A DNA stretch of 64,000 nt from CALAGB01 sp963789565 (GCA_963789565.1 CAWBKX010000002.1:1798001-1862000); one strand, 5' to 3'. Positions 51,822 to 60,725 are shown, counted from the first letter of the stretch. Made by a program: numbers and translations. The notes: generated from the sequence alone by a model not told the origin.

Positions 51822-52277
51822 AGTGGTGACGACGACAATTTAATGCGTGAGGCGATCACCCGCTATTCGCGGGCGGCACGGCTGCTCGATCCGATGCGAC
51901 TCCAGGTGTGGGAGGAAATGGGGATCAACTTCCCGCAGCTACGGATTCTGTTTCGGGTGCGGGCACAACCGGGCATCGATCTGCGCACGTTAGCGGAACA
52001 GATGGGCATCAGCGCGTCGGCTGCCAGTCAGCAGGTCGACAAGCTCGTCGACCAGGACCTGGTGCTGCGCAAGGACGACCCGGGTGATCGCCGCAGGCTT
52101 AGCCTGGAACTGACCGAGCGCGGGCGTCAGGCGACCGGAGAGATCTCACGCGCCTCCCGCTCCTATCTGGAAGCGGCTCTCTCGTCACTATCTCACGCCG
52201 ATTTGGCCGAGCTAAACCGCATCCTGGGCCACATCCTGGATAACGCTCCCAGCCCGGCCAGCACGCAACGCCACTGA
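51819..52277 (+). CDS. MarR-family regulator between two MFS exporters
   Basis: A 152-residue MarR protein: GINFPQLRILFRVRAQPGID, LRTLAEQMGISASAASQQVD (recognition helix) and the wing DDPGDRRRLSLELTERGRQA. It sits between the duplicated MFS genes, divergent from copy 1 and convergent with copy 2, and probably represses at least copy 1. The ATG at 51819 is chosen because earlier frame sequence does not look coding and a -10 overlaps it. Confidence 0.88.
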   Translation: MSGDDDNLMREAITRYSRAARLLDPMRLQVWEEMGINFPQLRILFRVRAQPGIDLRTLAEQMGISASAASQQVDKLVDQDLVLRKDDPGDRRRLSLELTERGRQATGEISRASRSYLEAALSSLSHADLAELNRILGHILDNAPSPASTQRH

Positions 52278-52307
52278 GCATCCAACGCACCAAACGTGAA
52301 GAACGAT

Positions 52308-52334
52308 AAACGGCCGCCAATCGGCGGCCGTTTT
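52308..52334. terminator. Bidirectional intrinsic terminator
   Basis: AAACGGCCGCC and GGCGGCCGTTT pair over 11 bp with a 4-nt loop; As flank one side and Ts the other, so it works for both the MarR gene and the convergent MFS copy 2. Confidence 0.9.
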
Positions 52335-52360
52335 GGTGTTTCTCGCTCAGTTGTGCCCAG

Positions 52361-53692
52361 TTAGTCGGCAGCGACAGGCACCGGCAGCGGTTCGTCACGA
52401 CGGCGCACGTAGGGACTGAAGGCGGTTATGGCCGTGATCAATGCGGCCAGCATGAGGCCGGCGACTCCCACTGTAAGAGGCGCGCCAACACGATCGACCA
52501 TGATGCCCATTGGCACCAAGGCGAGCGGCATGAGTGACCACGTCATCATGTAGACGCTCATCACCCGTCCATAGAACGCCTTCTCAGTTTCGTGCATGAC
52601 CAGAATGCGGTTGATGGTGAAGTAGCCGTCGGTCATGAAACCGACGATCACCAAGAAGATGAGTCCAACGATGAAGTTCGTCGAGAAGGCGAAGAGGGCC
52701 AGGAAAACGCCCACCGAGATGCCGGCGCCAAGCTGGATCTTGCGCTTGTTTGGGGATTCCGCGGCATAGACGGCGGCGAGTGAGCCGAACACGGCACCGA
52801 GTCCCACTGCCGTGTACATCACACCCAGCTCCGTCGGTCCGACGTGCAGCACGTTGATCTGAAAGACGGGCAGAAGCTGCTGAAACGAGCCGCCCAGCAG
52901 CACGAGCGCAAACGCCATCCCGATCAGCAACATCAAAGCGCTGCTGTCACGCAGATAGCGAAAGCCGACCATCATGTCGCCCACGATGCTGCGCGAGCGC
53001 GCCTGCACCGATTTGGCTGATGGCAGGCGAATCAGCGTGAAAGCGGCGAGCGCGTAGAACACAGCAATGGCGTAGAACGCGATCGTCGGACTGATCGCGA
53101 TGAATATTCCGCCAAGGGACGGAGCGATAACGCGGTTCAAATTGCGGCCGGTCGAGTCGAGCGCGAGCGCGTTCGAGAAGCGACTCTCGTCGACCACATC
53201 GGCGATGTAGGCGGTGCGGGTCGGCATGGTAAAGGGGAAGATGATGCCCTGAACGACCCCGAGGACGATCAGCTGCCAGATCTGGATGACGTGCAGCTGT
53301 ACTAGAACGGCGTTGGCCAACGAAAGAACGACCAGCGAGAACTGCGAGAAGATCAGCAATTTGCGTTTGTCGAAGCGGTCGGCCGCGGCGCCGCCGATCG
53401 GCGCCAGCAGGAACTGTGGGAGACCTCGCCCAAGAGCGACCAAACCGATGGCCAGGCCCGAGCCGGAGATGTGATAGGCCAGCCACGAGCGCGAGATGAT
53501 GTTCATCTGCATGGCGCCCATCGAGAAGAGCATGCCCAACCAGAGGAGACGAAAGTTGGGGACGGCGAAGGCGTTGAAGGTCTTCAGCCGGCCTTCGAAA
53601 ATGCTGGACTCGCCAGAGTCCTCCGCGTCGGACGAATTCGAGTCAGCCCCACCATCGCTTCGGCGCGATGAGCGCCGCGACCTGATCTTCAT
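52361..53692 (-). CDS. MFS exporter (EntS/MFS_3 type), copy 2
   Basis: A 443-residue near-twin of the 50358-51701 exporter, with VPNFRLLWLGMLFSMGAMQM, APIGGAAADRFDKRKLLIFS and RNLNRVIAPSLGGIFIA. Differences are concentrated in the N-terminal tail and in scattered conservative changes, which fits duplication followed by divergence under selection. It ends at the shared terminator with the MarR gene. Its own upstream region (53693-54047) has no MarR-operator-like repeat as clear as copy 1. The ATG at 53692 matches the copy 1 start context. Confidence 0.9.
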   Translation of the reverse strand: MKIRSRRSSRRSDGGADSNSSDAEDSGESSIFEGRLKTFNAFAVPNFRLLWLGMLFSMGAMQMNIISRSWLAYHISGSGLAIGLVALGRGLPQFLLAPIGGAAADRFDKRKLLIFSQFSLVVLSLANAVLVQLHVIQIWQLIVLGVVQGIIFPFTMPTRTAYIADVVDESRFSNALALDSTGRNLNRVIAPSLGGIFIAISPTIAFYAIAVFYALAAFTLIRLPSAKSVQARSRSIVGDMMVGFRYLRDSSALMLLIGMAFALVLLGGSFQQLLPVFQINVLHVGPTELGVMYTAVGLGAVFGSLAAVYAAESPNKRKIQLGAGISVGVFLALFAFSTNFIVGLIFLVIVGFMTDGYFTINRILVMHETEKAFYGRVMSVYMMTWSLMPLALVPMGIMVDRVGAPLTVGVAGLMLAALITAITAFSPYVRRRDEPLPVPVAAD

Positions 53693-53844
53693 GATTCCGA
53701 AAAACACCCTTCATGGGCCATTCATTCCCAGGTTCCGAATAATACTTCAATTTCCAATGATTAAGGAGCATTTCAGCATCTCGGTTTCTTCGAGTTGGAC
53801 AAGGCGCCCGTGAGGATCACGGACCTTGCCTTAACCTTGTTTGG

Positions 53845-53985
53845 TGAGGGACCAACGGGCGTCGTCAGAGTGATGATCAAATTATCGGGTGTCTGGTGAC
53901 GGTCATCGGCGTGCGGCCAAAGGGCAGCCAACACCGCACCCACTGCGTGGGTTCCCGGCGGGTACCCGCTGCCCCTACAAATATG
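53845..53985. repeat. Dispersed repeat, copy related to 59111-59219
   Basis: Words such as GTTTGG, ATCGGGTGTCT and TGACGGTCATCGGCGTGCGG followed by AAGGGCAGCCA recur in the same order at 59119-59210, and the copy ends in CCCGCTGCCCCTAC like the sequence right of the insertion element at 60662. A hairpin of CACCGC/CCACTG type and GGGTTCCCGGCGGGTACCC lies inside. No gene in this gap. Confidence 0.65.
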
Positions 53986-54047
53986 CGTGCGCATTCAGTC
54001 CGCTTAGGGTTGAAAACCCAGAGTGAACGTCGAACGCCACCGCAGTC

Positions 54048-55826
54048 TTACTGAATCCGCTCCGCGATGCGGCGTTCCGCCTGACGCAGCGCCCAGACCA
54101 GCCGATTTTGCCCGCGCGTCAGATGCGTGCGCAACACGTGATAGCGGTCGCTCCCCGCATCCACCTGACCAATCTCCATGGCCGGGGCCAGATCTGGAAT
54201 GGGCTGGATCGAGCGGGCCGGATCCTGCCGGAAGCGTCCGTCTCGTGTGTATCCGACCGTCACCAGCGAGCGGGCCAATAAACGCTGCGAGGCATTCATC
54301 TGCCGCACCGACGGATCCTCGACGGAGTGATCCATCATCGAATCGGCCTCGTCGTAGAAACGGCCCAGCGTGTTGGCTAGATCGGCGCACGCCTGTAATG
54401 ACGGTCCGAAATCGAACGCGCCGCCGGCCGCCTCCTGATAGCGAATCACATCTCGCTCGATGTCCTGCACCGTCGCTCGGTAGTCGAGGGGGGAGATGGG
54501 CGAATTGAGCGTGCGCAGCAACGCCACCGCGTAGACCCGCATATCGCGCAGCAGGTTGTCGGCGTCGGCGATCTCCATGGTGTCGTCCTCGGTGTGCCAG
54601 GCGATGTTGCCGCCACAGCCACCCACCGCGTAGTAGCCCTTCTCTTTCGCCAGCTCAACCGGCATGGTGGAGGAGAGCATGAAGAACGTGCTGATACCCA
54701 GGTTATTGAAGGAGATGTCGCCAGCGCGCAGCGGTCGACCACCGGACGCGTCCTGACCGGTCACGTCCTTGACCGACGATTGCACGATCGCTTTCGCCTC
54801 CGGCATGAAGAAGACGTCGCGATATTCGGTCGCCCAGCGGCAGCCCGGGGAGTCGCAGTTGACGTGAGCCATGCAATTGGCGGTGATGTCCTGGGCGAAG
54901 GTGTCGGCGTACCAGGTGGAACCGGCGTAGCGCCCGTGCGAGTGGCCCGACCACCAGGCGACGCGGATGGTGCGCGCCAGATGATCGCGGTGCTTGTGAA
55001 AGACTCGCGCCATCTCCAGCAGCGTCGCGTCACCGGTGGCATTGTCGCCGATGCCGATATGCCAGGAATCGAGGTGGCCGTGGAACAGGACGAACTCGTC
55101 CGCGGCCTGATTGCCGGCAATTTCGGCCACGATCACCGGGATCTGTCGCCAGCCGGTATCGACCTGATTCGAGACCGCGACTGTCACCGGTCCGTCGGCC
55201 AGCATGGCTTTGAGCGCCTCGCCGTCCGGCTTATTGATGCCGAAGACTGGCACCGGTGGCGTGCGGCCGAGCGACTCGAGATCGGGCGAGCCCCATGAGG
55301 TGGTCGTGATGCCTTCATGGATGCGCTGGCCCGGATTGATGAAGACGGCGCCGACCGCCCCGCTGGCGGCCAGGTCGATGCCGCGCGCCGCGATGCCGAG
55401 CCCCTCAGTCATGACGATCTTGCCGCGCAAGTCACCATGCGACACGGTGCGCGCGGCGCCGAACAGGTCGTTGATGCCGCTCGCCTGACTGCCCTGAACG
55501 TAGACCAGTTCCGCCGTCAATTCCTCGCCGTTGGTCGACGGAGAGAAGGAAGAGGTCTTGACCGTGAAGCTCTGGCCGTCGGCTCCAACCGTGCGCAGCG
55601 TGGCCGGTCCGGGAATCGAGATCAAGCACGTCGGCTTGTGGACCAGATACGGGACGCCCCAGGAGGAGAGTTTGCCGGTAATGTAGTTGACCGCTTCCTG
55701 CTCGTCATCGCTGCCGGAGAGGCGCACGAGCTGGCTGAAGCGCTCCAGCAGCGCCCACGGTTCGTCGATCGAAATGTCGTCCAGCACGATTCGTTCGGTG
55801 TCCGCGTCTCGCCAGCTCAATACCAT
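54048..55826 (-). CDS. M28-family peptidase homologue
   Basis: A 592-residue protein with a PA-domain insert (about 130-220: GDLRGKIVMTEGLGIAARGI) in an M28 metallopeptidase fold. Metal ligands include His and Asp in LFHGHLDSWHIGIGDNATGD (near 250-262), Asp in HVNCDSPGC and His in IAWHTEDDT. Where typical M28 enzymes have the catalytic Glu-Glu before the Gly-Ser turn (NGEExGxxGS), this one reads WWSGHSHGRYAGS, so the usual general base is missing or replaced by His. No signal peptide. GAGGGAAC precedes the ATG at 55826. Aminopeptidase activity should not be assumed. Confidence 0.82.
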   Translation of the reverse strand: MVLSWRDADTERIVLDDISIDEPWALLERFSQLVRLSGSDDEQEAVNYITGKLSSWGVPYLVHKPTCLISIPGPATLRTVGADGQSFTVKTSSFSPSTNGEELTAELVYVQGSQASGINDLFGAARTVSHGDLRGKIVMTEGLGIAARGIDLAASGAVGAVFINPGQRIHEGITTTSWGSPDLESLGRTPPVPVFGINKPDGEALKAMLADGPVTVAVSNQVDTGWRQIPVIVAEIAGNQAADEFVLFHGHLDSWHIGIGDNATGDATLLEMARVFHKHRDHLARTIRVAWWSGHSHGRYAGSTWYADTFAQDITANCMAHVNCDSPGCRWATEYRDVFFMPEAKAIVQSSVKDVTGQDASGGRPLRAGDISFNNLGISTFFMLSSTMPVELAKEKGYYAVGGCGGNIAWHTEDDTMEIADADNLLRDMRVYAVALLRTLNSPISPLDYRATVQDIERDVIRYQEAAGGAFDFGPSLQACADLANTLGRFYDEADSMMDHSVEDPSVRQMNASQRLLARSLVTVGYTRDGRFRQDPARSIQPIPDLAPAMEIGQVDAGSDRYHVLRTHLTRGQNRLVWALRQAERRIAERIQ

Positions 55827-56061
55827 GTCGTTCCGTTCCCTCTCGCGGTCGTTCGATATACACAAAGTACGTGGCGCAGCGTGATCGACGGCCCACATTG
55901 AAATGATGGTGATGGCCGCGATCGGTCTGTCAACCTTCGGCGCGCACAGGCTACTATAGCGCACCGTTGGGGAGTGTCGACGTGAACGCTTCGCCGCCAG
56001 CGAGCTGCGTGCGAGCGTCCCTGCGGCGATCATCCTGGTGACGCGACTGGCCTAGACGCGT

Positions 56062-56469
56062 TCATGTGCCTGACTGATGAGCCCGGTGGCGCAGCATCAT
56101 GCTCGTGCCCGTCTGCATCCCGAGACGCCGGTAGAAGGGCACGAGCGCCGGGTCGCATACCAGGTCGACCGCGTAGAGATGCTCCAGGCGCTCCAGCATG
56201 CGACGCATCAGCTCCGAGCCGACGCCGCGGCCCTGCCAATCGGGACGGACCTCGAGCAGCGGGATATAGGCGCTGAGTACACCGTCGCTGATCGCCGTGA
56301 CGAATCCCACCACGATGCTGGTCTCCTCATCGATCGCCAGCACGATGAAATCGCTCCCACGCAACACCCGCAGATGTGTTTCGGGCGACGGAGGGTTAGG
56401 CCAACCGACGAAGAACCTTTCGAGTCGATCGGCGGTCAACCCACCCAGACGATCCCGATAGACGATCAT
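56062..56469 (-). CDS. GNAT-family acetyltransferase
   Basis: A 135-residue N-acetyltransferase: FIVLAIDEETSIVVGFVTAI, IPLLEVRPDWQGRGVGSELM with the acetyl-CoA motif QGRGVGSEL, and ALVPFYRRLGMQTGTSMMLR at the end. AGGAGGAG precedes the ATG. Substrate unknown. It is divergent from the DinB gene. Confidence 0.9.
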   Translation of the reverse strand: MIVYRDRLGGLTADRLERFFVGWPNPPSPETHLRVLRGSDFIVLAIDEETSIVVGFVTAISDGVLSAYIPLLEVRPDWQGRGVGSELMRRMLERLEHLYAVDLVCDPALVPFYRRLGMQTGTSMMLRHRAHQSGT

Positions 56470-56562
56470 GTGACTCTCCTCCTGGCCAGGTGAGATTGGT
56501 CCGCGCTCTGGTATGCTGCCTGCCTGCTAATCATCCATTATCGATCGAATTGGGGGAGTGGA

Positions 56563-57045
56563 TTGGCGACATCGAACGGGTTGATGCGTTTCTATGATGG
56601 TTGGGATCGCTATCAGGAACTGCTGGTCGAATCGATCGGATCGCTCACTGACGAGCAGTTGGCCATGGGGGCAGCGCCGACATTACGTCCAATCTGGACA
56701 CTGGCGGCGCACATTCTCGGCGCGCGCATCGGCTGGTTTCGCGACGTGATGGGCGAGATGACTGACCACCCTGAGTTCGAGGCGATGAATCATTGGGATG
56801 AAGAAGACCAGCCCCTACGGACGTCAGCGGAGCTCGTGCACGGCCTGCGCGAAAGCTGGAAGATGGTCGCGGATTGTCTGAACCGTTGGACGCCCGACGA
56901 CCTTGACGAGGAGTTCACCACGGCGCGCGGCAACACCTTCACCCGCCAGTGGATCATCTGGCATGTCCTCGAGCACGATATTCATCATGGCGGTGAGCTC
57001 GCCTTCTCGCTCGGCATGCACGGACTGCCAACACCGGATCTGTAG
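56563..57045 (+). CDS. DinB-family protein
   Basis: A 160-residue DinB four-helix-bundle protein: LMRFYDGWDRYQELLVESIG, TLRPIWTLAAHILGARIGWF with the first His ligand and QWIIWHVLEHDIHHGGELAF with the other metal-binding His residues. The start is a TTG at 56563 supported by GGGGGAG five bases upstream. Members act as thiol transferases or DNA-damage-inducible proteins; the role here is not known. Confidence 0.88.
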   Translation: MATSNGLMRFYDGWDRYQELLVESIGSLTDEQLAMGAAPTLRPIWTLAAHILGARIGWFRDVMGEMTDHPEFEAMNHWDEEDQPLRTSAELVHGLRESWKMVADCLNRWTPDDLDEEFTTARGNTFTRQWIIWHVLEHDIHHGGELAFSLGMHGLPTPDL

Positions 57046-57112
57046 CCAAGATGCATGAGGCCGCCCCATGTGAGGGCGGCCCTCGCTTGACGACGATGTT
57101 CGGATTTGGCGC

Positions 57113-58129
57113 TCAGTCCGACGCCGCTCGCTGCTGCGCTGATCGCGAACCTGTGCCAGCCAGTTCCCGCCTCACGTGCGGTAGCACTTCGCGACTGACG
57201 AATTCGAAGAATCCTTGCTGGTCGTGGCCGATCTGATGCAGGAAGACGTGGTCAAACCCGGCGTCGATGCGCTCCTGGACTTTCTCGATGAACGTCTCCG
57301 GGTCTGGCCCCATCGGGATCTTCTTGGCGAGCGACTCTTCATTTGAAAGCTTGCTGATCGCGTCGAAGTCGCGGGGTAATGGCAAATTGGGATGCAGCGG
57401 GCCGGGTACGGCCGACGTGCGCCAATACTGGTATGCCGTCTTGCGAGCCGTCGCCATGTCCTTTGCCCAGCACATAGTCATCTGGCAGTAGCGCGGCTTA
57501 CCCTTTCCACCGGCACGGTCGAACTTCTCGAGAAGTTTCGTGTCCGGGGAGATAGTGATGAGCCCATCTCCGATGCGCCCTGCCGCTTCAGCCGAGTGCG
57601 GCCCTGAAGCAGCGATGAAAATTGGCGGCGGGTTGTCCGGCATGGTGTAGATGCGGGCGTCTTCGACGGTGAAGTACTTGCCGTGATGGCTCGTGAGATT
57701 ACCGCTCCACAACGCACGCATAACGTCCACCGACTCTTCGAGCATTTCCCGGCGGAAGGCGATTGACGGCCAGTGTTCGCCGATGATGTGCTCGTTCAGG
57801 TTCTCCCCGGTGCCGAGACCAAGGAAGAAGCGGCCCGGCATCATCACCTCCGTGGTCGCGGCCGCTTGCGCAATGATGTCTGGGCGGTAGCGCATGAACG
57901 GGCAGGTGACGGCCGTCCCGATCTGCAGATTCGTGGTTGCCTGTGCCAGGGCTCCGAGGACACTCCAGGCGAAGGGACTCTGACCCTGCGAATCCAACCA
58001 CGGATGAAAGTGGTCTGAGATGGTAGCGAAATCGAAGCCAGATGCCTCCCCCTGCTGCGCGTAGCGCACGAGATCGGTGGGTCCGTGCTCTTCGGTCGAT
58101 AAGTGAAAGCCGAATTTGATATCGGTCAC
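57113..58129 (-). CDS. F420-dependent LLM-class oxidoreductase (TIGR03557-like)
   Basis: A 338-residue luciferase-like TIM barrel, beginning MTDIKFGFHLSTEEHGPTDL and showing FATISDHFHPWLDSQGQSPF, then GTAVTCPFMRYRPDIIAQAA, and FFLGLGTGENLNEHIIGEHW. This is the G6PD-like F420 family pattern, so the cell likely makes F420. GTG start at 58129 with GGAGG four bases upstream. The GTG is 13 bp after the stop of the rhodanese-CBS gene, so they form one operon. Substrate unknown. Confidence 0.9.
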   Translation of the reverse strand: MTDIKFGFHLSTEEHGPTDLVRYAQQGEASGFDFATISDHFHPWLDSQGQSPFAWSVLGALAQATTNLQIGTAVTCPFMRYRPDIIAQAAATTEVMMPGRFFLGLGTGENLNEHIIGEHWPSIAFRREMLEESVDVMRALWSGNLTSHHGKYFTVEDARIYTMPDNPPPIFIAASGPHSAEAAGRIGDGLITISPDTKLLEKFDRAGGKGKPRYCQMTMCWAKDMATARKTAYQYWRTSAVPGPLHPNLPLPRDFDAISKLSNEESLAKKIPMGPDPETFIEKVQERIDAGFDHVFLHQIGHDQQGFFEFVSREVLPHVRRELAGTGSRSAQQRAASD

Positions 58130-58142
58130 GTTGCCTCCATCG

Positions 58143-58841
58143 TTATTGATTTTGATCGTTGGCGGATTCGACGGCGCGGGACAGATCTGCTCGGCGTAAC
58201 GCGCCCAAAAGCTGACCAGCAGAGGTGGTGACCAGCACCGTGTCGAGATCACTCTTCTTCATGGCATCGAGGATCGTCTCTGGCTCGGCGAACGGTCTGA
58301 AAGTGCGGGCATCGGCCTGCATGAACTGCTGTACCTCTCCCGACTCGGTGTCGTACTCCTTCAGATCGACCATCCCCTGCACGTTGCGATCTTGAACCAC
58401 GGCCACGCAGACGTTCCAATCGGTGCCACGTACACGCTTGCGCGCGTCATCCAGAGAATCGGTTGGCGCACATGTCGGGACGTCGCGGCACGCCAGCGTA
58501 CCGGCTCGTGGCTGATTGGCCCGCGCTCCCTCGATCGGTAGCTCGAACGCGCGCCAATCCATCTTGCCCTCGGGATAGCGATAGACCTGGGTGAAGCCGA
58601 GAGACTCGAGCCGCCACGCGGCCCGACCGCTCAGATCTCATTGCCGGTCATAGCAGTAGACGATCACAGGCCGATCTCGCGGGATGCGCGCCGCGGCCTG
58701 CTCACCCAACACGGCGAGCGGGATGCTGACGGCACCGGCGATATGTGCCTCGTCGTATTCCGTTTTCGGGAGCACCTCGATTAACGTGGAGTCTCCGTCC
58801 ATAAGCCGACGCACTTCGTCTCGGTCGATGTTGGTCGGCAT
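58143..58841 (-). CDS. Rhodanese-CBS protein interrupted by one in-frame TGA (selenocysteine or nonsense)
   Basis: The reading frame 58841 to 58143 codes for 232 residues if TGA at 58638-58640 is read through. The N-terminal rhodanese part (DEVRRLMDGDSTLIEVLPKT, then RDRPVIVYCYDRQ with active-site Cys63) stops at TGA codon 68, and the frame goes on without error: DLSGRAAWRLESLGFTQVYR, then a CBS-pair-like domain (FAEPETILDAMKKSDLDTVL, VTTSAGQLLGALRRADLSRA). In homologues I recall, the loop reads YCYDxQCDLS, so TGA stands at a usual Cys. GGAGG precedes the ATG. Either a fresh nonsense mutation or a Sec codon; a small GC stem (58610-58622) follows. Confidence 0.75.
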
Positions 58842-59110
58842 GGCGTCCTCCGGTGTGCGTACTCTGCGTCGTTGTTGTGGAAAGAAACGGGCCGCAACAG
58901 TCCGGACGCGTCTGTGAGTGCGACCTGACTGGCAACCGGCCTCATTTCACCCTTGCGCAGACGAGGTGCCATCAGGGGTGGCGGGGAAATCGTTTGATTG
59001 AAGATTGGGGCGGATGAGCGGGGTTCGTTCCAATGGGTCAGGATATCGACCATCAACCAACAGTGTCCGTGATGTGCAGCCCGCGGACGCCATGAGTGCG
59101 CCCCTACGGA

Positions 59111-59219
59111 AATCCGTTTGGAAAATGACGTAGGGCAACGTGATCACGGAACCTATCGAATTGGATCGGTGTCTCATGACGGTCGTCGGCCTGCGGCCGA
59201 AGGGCAGCCACGGGGGGAC
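59111..59219. repeat. Dispersed repeat interrupted by the insertion element
   Basis: GTTTGG, ATCGGTGTCT and TGACGGTCGTCGGCCTGCGG followed by AAGGGCAGCCACG match the order of words at 53845-53985. The repeat continues to the right of the insertion element (60650-60670: GCCACGGGGGGACTGCCCCT). Just upstream, 59077-59106 holds a further palindrome-type word (CAGCCCGCGGACGCCATGAG then TGCGCCCCTAC). The 378-bp gap 58842-59219 contains no gene. Confidence 0.65.
59207..59219. repeat. Left 13-bp target-site duplication
   Basis: GCCACGGGGGGAC is repeated exactly at 60650-60662, directly outside both ends of the IS4-family element. A 10-13 bp duplication is what this family makes. Confidence 0.85.
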
Positions 59220-60649
59220 ATCGACTCCAACATATTCTCTCAATTCTCCGGGTTGGCGGAACGGGGACCGCAGTTGCGGTTCGCATGACGGGGGGTTCGC
59301 TCCAGGCACAGGTGCGGTGGGATGGGGGTGAGGGCGTCCGGGGGAATGGGCGGCGTGTGGATCGTCGTGCGGGTCGAGGGACGGATAAACCGCAGCGCCC
59401 GGCCCTGCGCCAGGAAGGTCTCGAGCGGGTCCTGTCCCGCGGCGGCCATGCGGGGCAGCCAACGGATCATGAGGGCCAGCGAGATCGCGAAGGGATCGAC
59501 CCCGGCCCGCGCGGCCAACTCGAGGCGCAGCGCCTGCAGAATCTGACTGATGAGGAGGACGGCCCATACTTGCTGCTGGATCACGACCTCCTTGGCCGAC
59601 CACAACAAGTGTAAACCCAGGTGCTGTTTGACCAGATTGGCCGCCAGTTCGAAGTCCCAGCGGCGCGCGTAGAGGCGGGCGATCTCGGCCAGCGGGAAGA
59701 TCCGGGGGTCCCGCACATTGGTGAGGTACGTCTGCAGCCGTCCCTGATGCCGGAAGCGCACCAAGCGCACCGCGTGCTTGGCCCGATCGGCCCGATAGGC
59801 GCCCAGCCAGACCAGCCCGTCAAAGGTCTCATGCTCGGCGTAGAAGGTGTGGATGACGTCATAACTGGTCCGTTGGCGCAGGCGCGAGACGTACCACAGA
59901 CCCTGCTCGGTCAGATCATCGAACCAGGCGAAGCCAAAGAAGCCCAGATCGCACAGCAGCAGACTCTGCGGGGGGAGCGTGGCCACGATGTCCCGTGCGG
60001 TCACCTTCTCATTCTGGTGCGGATCGGCGATGAACTGGACGTGGCGCCACTGCTGGCGGCGCAGATCGAAGAGCCCGGCCACTTGCCCCGGCAGCAGCCC
60101 GGCATCCCCCGGCGGGAGGTCGCGCAGGGCGGGGAGACGGCGCGCGATCAGATCGAGGTCGGTATGGTCGAGCGCGACCACCTCGGTGGCGAAGGAGGCC
60201 AGATCGGTGGCCCCGTACGGCGCCAGCCGCGTCGCCAACACGTGACTCGTGTGGGCAAAGAGCGCCGTCAAGGGGTGCGTGCCCCCAGCGGCCAGCCGTG
60301 CGTAGATCGCTTGATCGCTGACGGGATAGCGGGGATAGTCCCACAGGTGTCCCAACGCCAGCAGGCGCCAGAGGTCCAGTTGACTGCTGAACCCCCGCAG
60401 GACGCAGACGAGCAGCCCCGTCCACAAGGCCATGGCCGGGAGGATGCGCGGTCGCCCCGGACCACGGACGTCCGGCGCGGGCTCGAGATCGGCCAGCACC
60501 TCCCGCAGCAGGCTCTCGACTTCGGTGAGCGAAACGTCAGGGGTGGATGATGTCGGGGACGGTCGGGACATGGGTGGGACCTCCAACGGCAGCCTGAACA
60601 CGACAATCGTGCCGGGAAGTCAACCAAATCTGAATTAGTTGGAGTTGAT
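59220..60649. mobile_element. IS4-family insertion sequence, intact (1430 bp)
   Basis: Ends are imperfect inverted repeats of about 18 bp: ATCGACTCCAACATATTC on the left and ATCAACTCCAACTAATTC read inward from the right, 15 of 18 matching. One transposase gene fills the element. Exact 13-bp flanking duplications show transposition rather than recombination, and joining the flanks restores a copy of the dispersed repeat seen elsewhere. Confidence 0.9.
59240..60571 (-). CDS. IS4-family DDE transposase
   Basis: A 443-residue DDE transposase. The IS4 signature Y-(2)-R-(3)-E-(6)-K is exact in YARRWDFELAANLVKQH, and the first two catalytic Asp are in EVVALDHTDLDLIARR and LLLCDLGFFGFAWF. An N-terminal helical domain covers about 1-110. 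The ATG at 60571 follows GGAGGT by seven bases. The C-terminal tail after the last helix is Pro/Thr-rich. No frameshift or stop, so the element is probably active. Confidence 0.93.
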   Translation of the reverse strand: MSRPSPTSSTPDVSLTEVESLLREVLADLEPAPDVRGPGRPRILPAMALWTGLLVCVLRGFSSQLDLWRLLALGHLWDYPRYPVSDQAIYARLAAGGTHPLTALFAHTSHVLATRLAPYGATDLASFATEVVALDHTDLDLIARRLPALRDLPPGDAGLLPGQVAGLFDLRRQQWRHVQFIADPHQNEKVTARDIVATLPPQSLLLCDLGFFGFAWFDDLTEQGLWYVSRLRQRTSYDVIHTFYAEHETFDGLVWLGAYRADRAKHAVRLVRFRHQGRLQTYLTNVRDPRIFPLAEIARLYARRWDFELAANLVKQHLGLHLLWSAKEVVIQQQVWAVLLISQILQALRLELAARAGVDPFAISLALMIRWLPRMAAAGQDPLETFLAQGRALRFIRPSTRTTIHTPPIPPDALTPIPPHLCLERTPRHANRNCGPRSANPEN

Positions 60650-60662
60650 GCCACGGGGGGAC
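60650..60662. repeat. Right 13-bp target-site duplication
   Basis: Second exact copy of GCCACGGGGGGAC, followed by TGCCCCTACG, the remainder of the interrupted palindromic repeat. Confidence 0.85.
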
Positions 60663-60725
60663 TGCCCCTACGCTTCTGAGGGCAGATTCAGCCCCGCGTG
60701 AATGCTCGATCGCCCCTCAGCCTTC

